Shown here one piece after another: positions 1 to 6,375 of a DNA stretch of 64,000 bases. The position numbers and the translations under genes are program-made. Location: assembly GCA_041394245.1 (NCBI GenBank), contig JAWKIR010000004.1:124001-188000 (forward strand), in the 5' to 3' direction. This DNA comes from Acidimicrobiales bacterium (GTDB taxonomy: Bacteria; Actinomycetota; Acidimicrobiia; Acidimicrobiales; Aldehydirespiratoraceae). Below the pieces are notes generated by a model that saw only the letters and a program-made list of their open reading frames with translations, did no database searches and had not been told where the DNA came from. Each line of letters opens with the position of its first letter. Position 1 is the stretch's first letter.

Positions 1-801
1 CGATGTGGCCATGGCCTTCGTGATGGCGTCGACCGGCTCGTTCCCCTCGTGGATCAGATCGCGGTAGCGGTTGAGGATGAAGAGGGCATAGTCGATGCCG
101 ACGCCGAGTCCGACCATGACAGCCAACGTCGTCGCGAACTGCGGGCCCTTGGTGATGTTCGAGACGAGCATCGTCAACAGCACGCCTCCGCCCACACCGA
201 TGACGGCCGACCCGATCGTGATGCCCATGGCCAGCACTGAGCCCGTGGCGAGGATCAGGATGATGATCGCGAACGCGATGCCGATCAGTTCGGTCTCGGG
301 CGGTTCGAAAACGGCGAGCGCCTCGCCGCCGATCTCGACGGTGAGACCGTCGAGATCTGGGATGAGGGCGGCGATCTCGTCGCCGATGGCGCCGGACTCC
401 TCCTGGCTCACCTCGCGGTCGAGGTTGACGTCGGCGAAGCCGATCGTGCCGTTGGGAGCGATGCCGCCACCGAGGCCCTCGTAGGGAGATCCCACGGTGA
501 CGAACTCGATGTCGTCGGTCGCGGCGAACATGGCCGACATCGCCTCGACGACCGCAGGGTCGTCGACCCCCTGATCGGCAACGAAGACGATCTGGCCGCT
601 CAGCCCGTTGCCGACGCCGCCGAAGTACTCGTCGAGGATCTCGAAGCCGTCCTCCGTCTCCGACCCCGGGATCGACTGCTCTGCGTCGAAGCCGTTGCCG
701 AGCGTCACGACTCCGGCGACGAGCAGCAGCAACGACCCGCACCAGATCCCGATCGCTTTCCATCGATTCTCATGACACCAGCGACCGACCCGTGCAACCA
801 T
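1..801 (-). CDS. MMPL/RND-type transporter, N-terminal part (runs off window)
   Basis: The gene reads from an ATG at 801 leftwards off the window; 267 codons are visible without a stop. Residues about 12-34 form the first membrane helix. A periplasmic-type loop of about 150 residues follows, then four closely packed hydrophobic helices ending in the GIDYALFILNRYRD motif, which is typical of MMPL/RND-type permeases (GxDY...NRYRE). MMPL proteins are inner-membrane, proton-driven exporters of lipids and other hydrophobic molecules; the substrate cannot be told from this fragment. CACACT sits 6 nt before the ATG, a weak version of the leaderless-promoter box seen elsewhere in the window. Family assignment is firm, substrate unknown. 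Confidence 0.85.
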   Translation of the reverse strand, partial: MVARVGRWCHENRWKAIGIWCGSLLLLVAGVVTLGNGFDAEQSIPGSETEDGFEILDEYFGGVGNGLSGQIVFVADQGVDDPAVVEAMSAMFAATDDIEFVTVGSPYEGLGGGIAPNGTIGFADVNLDREVSQEESGAIGDEIAALIPDLDGLTVEIGGEALAVFEPPETELIGIAFAIIILILATGSVLAMGITIGSAVIGVGGGVLLTMLVSNITKGPQFATTLAVMVGLGVGIDYALFILNRYRDLIHEGNEPVDAITKAMATS

Positions 802-875
802 CGGACCAGTGTGGCGGTGGTCGCCCGATCAACCGCAGCCCTGACCGGGTGACAACGGGCACGTGGTGCGACGGC

Positions 876-2297
876 TCAGGGCGTGGCGGCGTCGTGCGGG
901 AGCGAGCCGCGGGCGGCCCGAAGGTAGCCGTAGGGGGTCTCGGCCCGGAAGTTGCTGACCCTGCTGGTGTAGACGTCGGCGTACTTCTCGACCTGGCGGG
1001 CGAACAGGCTCTTGTCGACACCGGCGCGCATCAACGGACCCCAGACGACATTGCCCTGTTCGGTCGCCGCCCGGGCGAGCGGAGCGATCCGCTCGTCGAC
1101 CTCGGCGACGGCTGCGGCCGCGGCCTCGACGGCGGCGTCGATCTTGTCGTGTGGTTCTCCGGCGACCACGCGGTGACGGCGGGCCATCCGCAGCCGTGAA
1201 TGCTCCCGCTCGCGACGGACCTTCTCCTCCATCAGGTTTCCAAGGGCGTGGCTGTCGTCGCGGAACTCGTCGGCCGCGTCGACCTCGGCCTCGAGCTCGC
1301 GGGCGATGAGTGTGGTCCGCCACCGGAGGATGTCCTTGGTCACGTGGACATCGCCGAACAGGTGGTCGCCGACATAGAGGAACTGTGACGGATCGTGACC
1401 GAGGCTCTGTTCGACCATGCGGGCGTTGCCGCCGTGGTACACGATGCCGGCTTCGAGCGGGCCGAAGTGCGGCTCGAGCAAGCCGCGGGCTTCGTCGACG
1501 ATTTGATAGATCGGGCCGACTTCGGAGAAGAACCGGGGCTTGGCCGCGGCGACGATCACGACGTCGAACAGGTCGCGCCAGGTCTCGCCTTCGGGCATGA
1601 ACCGGTCGAACGACCAGCTCATCATGAACTGGGTGTAGCTCCACTCGGAGTTCGTGATGAGGAGCAGTTGCTTGCCCGCGAGGCGCTGGTCCTGCAGCGT
1701 CGGCACGAGACCCGGGTCGAGATCGACGAATCGTTCGGGTTCGGCGACGATCGCCGCCTTCAAGGAACCGTCGGTGTGGACGGTGCCGAGTGCGATGTCG
1801 ATGGCGCGATAGAGGTGGGCGTAGCTGCTGATACCCGGAAGCGGCGATCGGTCGTGGAGGGCCACGAGCTGGCACCACAGCGACGCACGGCTCAGCTCGA
1901 ACAGCGTGTTCATGAACTCGAAGCGATCCTCGCCCAGCTCGACGACGGTGCCGTAGTACGTGTCGCGCAGCTCCCGGAACGACAGCACCGAATCGCCGTG
2001 CTGGGCCCGCACCGTGTAGCCGAAGCGTGTCGCCTTCACGAGGTTGCCGAGTTCGAGATCGAACGTGAGGCCGAGGGTGAAGGCATCGGGATCGAAGGTC
2101 AGGTCGGCGACCGGCCATCCCTCGCCGGCCAGTACTTCGCGTGCGTGTTCGAACGCGGCGCGCTCCCACTCGTCGACGAAGTAGTGGATGAGCGTGTAGT
2201 CCATGTCGTAGCCGATCGCGCGCACGCCGCGGAGGTTCAGCGTGCGATTGCAGAACAGTCCCCGGGATGGAGGCAGGCGAGGGGTCGGATCGGTCAC
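876..2297 (-). CDS. HAD-IG family 5'-nucleotidase
   Basis: A 473-residue HAD-superfamily hydrolase of the HAD-IG 5'-nucleotidase type (cytosolic purine nucleotidase-like), expected to dephosphorylate nucleoside monophosphates in the cytoplasm. HAD motif I is IGYDMDYTLIHY with catalytic Asp31 and Asp33. A threonine-containing motif II (LLITNSEWSYTQ) and a terminal acidic motif (LYVGDHLFGDV) follow. The length agrees with this large-cap family, which is better known from eukaryotes. The GTG start at 2297 overlaps the upstream stop in GTGA; longer readings only add Arg-rich junk. It is the third gene of a coupled run with the genes at 2294-2746 and 2749-3165. Natural substrate is not provable from sequence. 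Confidence 0.85.
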   Translation of the reverse strand: MTDPTPRLPPSRGLFCNRTLNLRGVRAIGYDMDYTLIHYFVDEWERAAFEHAREVLAGEGWPVADLTFDPDAFTLGLTFDLELGNLVKATRFGYTVRAQHGDSVLSFRELRDTYYGTVVELGEDRFEFMNTLFELSRASLWCQLVALHDRSPLPGISSYAHLYRAIDIALGTVHTDGSLKAAIVAEPERFVDLDPGLVPTLQDQRLAGKQLLLITNSEWSYTQFMMSWSFDRFMPEGETWRDLFDVVIVAAAKPRFFSEVGPIYQIVDEARGLLEPHFGPLEAGIVYHGGNARMVEQSLGHDPSQFLYVGDHLFGDVHVTKDILRWRTTLIARELEAEVDAADEFRDDSHALGNLMEEKVRREREHSRLRMARRHRVVAGEPHDKIDAAVEAAAAAVAEVDERIAPLARAATEQGNVVWGPLMRAGVDKSLFARQVEKYADVYTSRVSNFRAETPYGYLRAARGSLPHDAATP

Positions 2298-2746
2298 GGG
2301 GTCAGTGTCGCACGCCGCAGCGGCTCGATCGCGTCGACATAGTCGGCGAGGCGTGCTGCGACTTCGATCGGTGCTTCGGGATCGTCGGGGTCGGGTGGCT
2401 CCCACACCTCCGAGATGCGGCGCCAGCCGTCCATGCCGAGGAAGGGTCCGGCCTCGGCTTCCTCGCCGAGCGACGTGCGCCAGGATGGTCGGCCGTCGAG
2501 CCGGTCCAACGCATCCTGGTTGTCGTCTTCCGAGGGGTACTCGGCGTGGAAGCCGATCTCGAGCGCGGCCTCACCATCGACCCGGATCAGCTGCGCCTCG
2601 TAGTGCTCCCGGGCCGCCCGACCATCGGACGGGCCGAACCAGACCTTGATCCCGCGTCGATGCCAGCGGCACTGCGGCTCGCCCAGACCGTCGTCGACGA
2701 ATCCCTCGAATGCGTCGAGCACGTGCTCGAAGAACGAACGTTCCAC
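2294..2746 (-). CDS. Conserved acidic hypothetical protein
   Basis: 150 residues, acidic, no signal peptide or membrane helix, and no domain I recognise. It has a run of aromatic and Gly/Pro motifs (KVWFGPSD, GFHAEYPSEDDN, WRRISEVWEPPDPDDPEAP). The GTG start at 2746 lies 2 nt after the stop of the PPOX gene, and its own stop overlaps the nucleotidase start by 4 nt, so the three genes are almost surely co-translated. Its position between an F420-type oxidoreductase and a 5'-nucleotidase does not define a role. Confidence is high that it is coding, because it keeps a clean frame with the overlapping junctions typical of this genome; function is unknown. Confidence 0.8.
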   Translation of the reverse strand: MERSFFEHVLDAFEGFVDDGLGEPQCRWHRRGIKVWFGPSDGRAAREHYEAQLIRVDGEAALEIGFHAEYPSEDDNQDALDRLDGRPSWRTSLGEEAEAGPFLGMDGWRRISEVWEPPDPDDPEAPIEVAARLADYVDAIEPLRRATLTP

Positions 2747-2748
2747 GG

Positions 2749-3165
2749 TCAGTTCAGCTGGCCGGTCACCGACTGGGGGTGGAGGGTGACGATGCATCGG
2801 CCGTCGTCGACCATCGCGGCGCGGTACGCGTCCCAGTCGTCGTGTTCGCCGGCGATCGCCCGATAGAGGCCGACGAGGGCGTCGACGGTCGCGTCGTCGG
2901 ACGCCGCGGCGACCGGTGACACCTCGGCGATCGCGTCGATGGAGAGATACGACCATGAGGCCGGGTCGGTGAAGTGCAGTACCGCCCGGTTGTCGCGTCG
3001 GAGGTTGCGCGTCTTGGCCCGATCGTCGGTCGCCGAGATCTTGATGGCCTCGCCGTCGACGACATAGACGATGTCGGACGACTGGGCGCGGCCGTCGCGC
3101 CGCAGGGTGATCAACACCGCGTTCTTGTGGCCGGCGAGTCGGTCGAGTGCGGCGGAGATGTCCAT
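2749..3165 (-). CDS. PPOX-class F420-dependent oxidoreductase
   Basis: 138 residues of the split-barrel pyridoxamine 5'-phosphate oxidase-like fold. The opening strand pattern (NAVLITLRRDGRAQSSDIVY), the central KISATDDRAKTRNLRRD segment and the late YRAAMVDDGRCIVTLHP segment match the actinobacterial PPOX class that binds coenzyme F420 or flavin. The reaction is an F420H2- or FMN-linked reduction of an unidentified small molecule. First gene of a three-gene run; the next gene starts 2 nt after its stop. TAGACC lies 6 nt before the ATG, one base short of the TANNNT leaderless box. Family is secure, cofactor inferred from the class. Confidence 0.85.
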   Translation of the reverse strand: MDISAALDRLAGHKNAVLITLRRDGRAQSSDIVYVVDGEAIKISATDDRAKTRNLRRDNRAVLHFTDPASWSYLSIDAIAEVSPVAAASDDATVDALVGLYRAIAGEHDDWDAYRAAMVDDGRCIVTLHPQSVTGQLN

Positions 3166-3177
3166 GGCGCGGGTCTA

Positions 3178-4455
3178 TCACCGCCGGTGCGCCGTGGAAA
3201 CGCCCGTGATGCCCGAGGGGGCGTCGAGCGCGGTCGGTCGGATCAGCGACGGCACCCCGTCGGAGTGGTCGATGAGCGACGCGCGGCCGACGGCGCGCCG
3301 ACCCCACCGATCGCGGATGTCGTCGACCATACGGTCGAGCTCATCGGTCGCCCGACCCTCTTCGGGGAATCGCAGGGCGAGCTGGATCGCATCCGGTCGA
3401 CCCAGGCCCGAACAGGTGATCCCGATCAGGGTGCAACCCTTGCGTCCGAGCGCGCCGCCGGGGCCGTGCGGCCCGTCGAGGAGGTCGAGCAGCAACTCGT
3501 CGGCCGTGGCGACGAGCAGGCCGGAGCGCTGTGTCGGCTCGGGCAGCGTGCGCGACCGACTCTCGTGGACCATGTCCTGGGTGCGATAGCGGACGGTGAT
3601 GGTGCGGGCGACACGGTCGGCCGTGCGGAGCCGGGCGGCCACCTTCTCGGCCAGGGCGAGCAACTCGCGCCGGAGCTCGTCGCGGGTGCGGACCCGGTTG
3701 CCGAGGGCCCGCTGGGCGCCCATCGAGCGGTCGCGGCGCGCCGTGTCGACAGGCCGCGGATCGAGATTGTGGGCGAGGTCGCGCAGGTGACGGCCGGCGT
3801 GGGGACCGAGATACCCCTGGAGGTCGGCCCGGCCGCTGCCGGCGAGATCGCCGACGGTGTCGACGCCGTGGTCGTGGAGCTTCGTGGCCGTCACCGGGCC
3901 CACGCCCCAGAGCACCTCGACCGGCAAGGGATGCAGAAACTCGAGCTCTCGTCCGGGTTCGACGACCAGCATCCCATCGGGCTTCGCCTGGGCGCTGGCG
4001 ACCTTGGCCAGGAACTTGGTGCGGGCAACGCCGACGGACAGTGGGAGGCCGACATCGACGAGCACTCGGGTCCGCAACCGGGCGGCGATCTCCGCCGCAG
4101 GGCCGAAGAGGTGCTCGGCTCCGCTGACATCGAGGAACGCCTCGTCGATCGAGATCGGCTCGACGAACGGCGTGACGTCGTGGAAGCGAGCGAACACCGC
4201 CGCGGACGCCTCGGCGTAGGCCTCCATTCGGGGCTCGACCACGACTGCGTCGGGGCAGAGCAGGCGAGCCTGGCCGCCGTTCATCGCGGAACGCACGCCG
4301 CGCTCCTTGGCCTCATAGCTGCAGGCGAGGACCACACCGCCGCCGACGATCACCGGACGTCCCCGCAGTCGGGGATCGTCGCGCTGCTCCACCGACGCGT
4401 AGAACGCGTCGAGATCGGCGTGGAGGATGGTGGCGCCTCGTCGGGGTGTGGGCAT
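3178..4455 (-). CDS. dinB: DNA polymerase IV (Y-family)
   Basis: 425-residue Y-family translesion polymerase. The N-terminus carries HADLDAFYASVEQRDDP with metal-binding Asp14, the SYEAKERGVRSAM finger motif, and SIDEAFLDVSG with Asp104 and Glu105. Thumb helix-hairpin-helix sequence (LHPLPVEVLWGVGPVTATKLHDHGVDTVGDLA) and a little-finger domain follow. No obvious beta-clamp peptide is visible at the C-terminus. The ATG at 4455 is chosen because the catalytic domain begins 9 residues later and TATGCT lies 7 nt upstream. A consensus Gram-positive SOS box (4472-4485) occupies the promoter spacer, so induction by DNA damage through LexA release is predicted. Confidence 0.95.
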   Translation of the reverse strand: MPTPRRGATILHADLDAFYASVEQRDDPRLRGRPVIVGGGVVLACSYEAKERGVRSAMNGGQARLLCPDAVVVEPRMEAYAEASAAVFARFHDVTPFVEPISIDEAFLDVSGAEHLFGPAAEIAARLRTRVLVDVGLPLSVGVARTKFLAKVASAQAKPDGMLVVEPGRELEFLHPLPVEVLWGVGPVTATKLHDHGVDTVGDLAGSGRADLQGYLGPHAGRHLRDLAHNLDPRPVDTARRDRSMGAQRALGNRVRTRDELRRELLALAEKVAARLRTADRVARTITVRYRTQDMVHESRSRTLPEPTQRSGLLVATADELLLDLLDGPHGPGGALGRKGCTLIGITCSGLGRPDAIQLALRFPEEGRATDELDRMVDDIRDRWGRRAVGRASLIDHSDGVPSLIRPTALDAPSGITGVSTAHRR

Positions 4456-4462
4456 GCGCGCC

Positions 4463-4468
4463 AGCATA
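4463..4468 (-). promoter_or_regulatory. -10 box of dinB (leaderless type)
   Basis: TATGCT ends 7 nt before the dinB ATG. No Shine-Dalgarno sequence separates them, so transcription should start at or next to the A of the ATG. The LexA box lies immediately upstream, in the -10/-35 spacer. Confidence 0.6.
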
Positions 4469-4471
4469 GAG

Positions 4472-4485
4472 CGAACAGGTGTTCG
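4472..4485. promoter_or_regulatory. LexA (SOS) box
   Basis: The 14-mer CGAACAGGTGTTCG fits the Gram-positive/actinobacterial LexA operator consensus CGAACRNRYGTTYG at every position and extends to a 16-bp dyad with the flanking G and C. It lies between dinB (minus, start 4455) and the divergent unknown gene at 4529 (plus). It sits directly behind the dinB -10 box, an ideal repressor position. Confidence 0.85.
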
Positions 4486-4495
4486 CATCCAGGGC

Positions 4496-4508
4496 GGTGT
4501 GTCACACC
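4496..4508. promoter_or_regulatory. Dyad GGTGTG-T-CACACC
   Basis: A perfect 6-bp inverted repeat around a single T, 21 nt before the start at 4529 and 10 nt from the SOS box. It could be a second regulator site for the divergent gene. No protein can be assigned. Confidence 0.35.
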
Positions 4509-4528
4509 CGGCGAGGCAGACTGCGATC

Positions 4529-5080
4529 ATGGCAACCCGTCGCTACGGCACCATCGTCCGCCATCTCACCGACGATCCCGACACCGCTGTCGAGCTCGCC
4601 GCGAAGCTCTCCGACGAGGTGCTGCACCATCTCGCCGAGGCGCTCCACGACGAGGCGCGGCAGAGGGCGATCAGGAGCGGCGACCACGGCGCGCTGATCG
4701 CCGACACCTTCGAGACCGGGTTCGGACGAGACGGGCTCGGCGTCGATCCCTGGATCCAGGGTGACGTCATCGTCTGCCCCGGTGCGATGGTGGCGAAGAG
4801 CAAGTCGAATCACCGTTGCCGGTTCGTGAGCGTCGACGACGTGTGGATCTGGGAGTCGGGCGAGCTCCTCCAGGAGGAGAAGCGCTCCAACCCGGGCGCC
4901 GACGACGGTTTCCGTGCGGTTGCCCTCCTGCCGATCCTCAACGGGATGACCCTCGATGTCGTCAGTGGACGGGCCCGCGGTGGCCAGCACAGCGTCGATG
5001 GGGTGACCAGCTATGCCGTCCGACGCGGCAAGTTGATCGAGGTCAGCAAACGCAATGTGAGCGGACGCGGCATGCAGTGA
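4529..5080 (+). CDS. Conserved hypothetical protein divergent from dinB
   Basis: 183 residues, soluble, no signal peptide or membrane segment, and no family I recognise. The N-terminal half is helical (DDPDTAVELAAKLSDEVLHHLAEALHDEARQ, read in parts). The middle has a beta-rich stretch (GDVIVCPGAMVAKSKSNHRC, FVSVDDVWIWESGELL). The ATG at 4529 is preferred over an in-frame GTG about 100 nt upstream because the upstream part overlaps dinB and the SOS box. CAGACT lies 6 nt before the ATG. The stop overlaps the next gene (GTGA). Sharing the dinB intergenic region and its LexA site makes SOS co-regulation possible, which is inference only. Confidence 0.8.
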   Translation: MATRRYGTIVRHLTDDPDTAVELAAKLSDEVLHHLAEALHDEARQRAIRSGDHGALIADTFETGFGRDGLGVDPWIQGDVIVCPGAMVAKSKSNHRCRFVSVDDVWIWESGELLQEEKRSNPGADDGFRAVALLPILNGMTLDVVSGRARGGQHSVDGVTSYAVRRGKLIEVSKRNVSGRGMQ

Positions 5081-5865
5081 CAGACTCGGGCATGATCAAC
5101 GACGGCCTCCGGTTCTCCTTCGACGGCGAGATCGAGAGGATCACGTTGGCCGAACCCGACAAGCGCAACGCGCTCGGCCTGTCGAAGATGCAGGCGCTCA
5201 CCGCGCATCTCCGGGCCATCGACACCTCCGGTTCGGCATCGGTCGTGGTCATCGACGCCGACGGGCCCGCCTTCTCGGCCGGCCACGACCTCGGTGAGAT
5301 GTGCGGTATCGACCTCGAAGGATCGAAGGCGATCTTCGATGCCTGCGTGGACCTGATGACCACGATCCACGAGATCCGCCAGCCGGTCATCGCCGCGGTC
5401 GACGGCATCGCAACGGCGGCCGGCTGCCAGCTCGTCGCGTCCTGTGATCTGGCGATCGCCACCGAGTCGTCCACCTTCGCCACGCCCGGGGTCCGCATCG
5501 GTCTGTTCTGCTCCACCCCGATGGTGCCGATCTCGCGGGCTGTCGGGGCCAAGCGCGCCATGCAGATGCTGCTCACCGGCAACCCGATCTCGGCGTCCAC
5601 GGCGGCCGACTGGGGGCTCGTCAACTCGGTGGTTCCGGCGGGCGAGCTCGACAGCGCGGTCGACGCGTTGGCGGCCGACATCGTCCGCTGGTCGTCGCAG
5701 ACCGTCGCCGTCGGCAAGGCGGCGTTCTACGACCAGATCGGCCGGGCCGAAGCCGATGCCTACGACGTGGCCAAGCGGGTCATGAGTGCGAACGCGGTCG
5801 ATCCCGTGGCCCAGGAGGGCATCAACGCCTTTCTCGAGAAGCGAGCACCGGACTGGCCGACATGA
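5077..5865 (+). CDS. Enoyl-CoA hydratase/isomerase family protein
   Basis: 262-residue crotonase-fold protein. ITLAEPDKRNALGLSKM near the N-terminus, the oxyanion-hole segment FSAGHDLGEM, and CQLVASCDLAIATESSTFATP followed by GVRIGLFCSTPMVPISRAVG define the family. It probably hydrates or isomerises an acyl-CoA in fatty-acid or xenobiotic degradation. The glutamate pair of classical hydratases is not obvious after IGLFCST, so a different crotonase reaction is possible. GTG at 5077 overlaps the previous stop by 4 nt and is the expected coupled start; an ATG at 5092 is the alternative. The 228-bp gap after this gene (5866-6093) shows no credible gene. Confidence 0.85.
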   Translation: MTDSGMINDGLRFSFDGEIERITLAEPDKRNALGLSKMQALTAHLRAIDTSGSASVVVIDADGPAFSAGHDLGEMCGIDLEGSKAIFDACVDLMTTIHEIRQPVIAAVDGIATAAGCQLVASCDLAIATESSTFATPGVRIGLFCSTPMVPISRAVGAKRAMQMLLTGNPISASTAADWGLVNSVVPAGELDSAVDALAADIVRWSSQTVAVGKAAFYDQIGRAEADAYDVAKRVMSANAVDPVAQEGINAFLEKRAPDWPT

Positions 5866-6093
5866 ACACAGCGCTCGCCCGACGCCGCCGGTAGTCGCGG
5901 CGATCGCCGTCGCCTGGAACGAGGGCGGCGAGCCGGGAGCGCCGTGGACCCGGATCGGGGTGGTGAGCTGCTGTCGCCGTTCGTGACCGGACTCGCCGAG
6001 CGCATCGCGTTGAGGGCAGCGGTGAGAGACGCGGCCACGGTCGAGGCGGCCCAGACGGTCGCCACCTTCCGATCGCGGCCCGCCCGTGGCGGA

Positions 6094-6345
6094 TCAGGCC
6101 GATCGGGCGATACGGCGAAGCGGCGGTTCGCTCTTCGGCGGGACCTTCCGGGGCGGCAGGGCGTCGATGAGGTCGGTCGTGGCCTCGGCGATGACGGCGA
6201 CGGCCCGCTCGAAGGCCTCCTCGGTCGACGCCGAGACCTTCTGCACACCGCTGACCTTGCGGCAGTACTGGCGGGCGGCGGCGAGGATCTCTTCTTCGGT
6301 GGCGACGGGTTCGAGGCCCCGCAGTGTGGTGATGTTGCGGCACAT
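6094..6345 (-). CDS. DUF2277 family protein
   Basis: 83 residues. The start MCRNITTLRGLEPVATEEEI, then AARQYCRKVSGVQK and a basic tail, are characteristic of DUF2277, a small protein family of unknown function common in actinobacteria. Two cysteines (Cys2, Cys28) are visible; no biochemical role is established. TAGGTT lies 7 nt before the ATG, so the mRNA is predicted to be leaderless. It is followed by the helicase gene 30 nt upstream on the same strand, which is probably a separate unit. Confidence 0.85.
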   Translation of the reverse strand: MCRNITTLRGLEPVATEEEILAAARQYCRKVSGVQKVSASTEEAFERAVAVIAEATTDLIDALPPRKVPPKSEPPLRRIARSA

Positions 6346-6352
6346 GGGCCGA

Positions 6353-6358
6353 AACCTA
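6353..6358 (-). promoter_or_regulatory. -10 box of DUF2277 gene (leaderless type)
   Basis: TAGGTT lies 7 nt before the ATG at 6345 with no Shine-Dalgarno sequence between. It belongs to the TANNNT class seen at many genes of this window. Confidence 0.5.
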
Positions 6359-6375
6359 GCCCGGGTGTCGACGCC

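Noticed and set aside
5866..6093. Possible gene in the 228-bp gap after the first enoyl-CoA hydratase
   Set aside because: All short frames on both strands are Arg-rich with no motif, no ribosome site and no -10 box.
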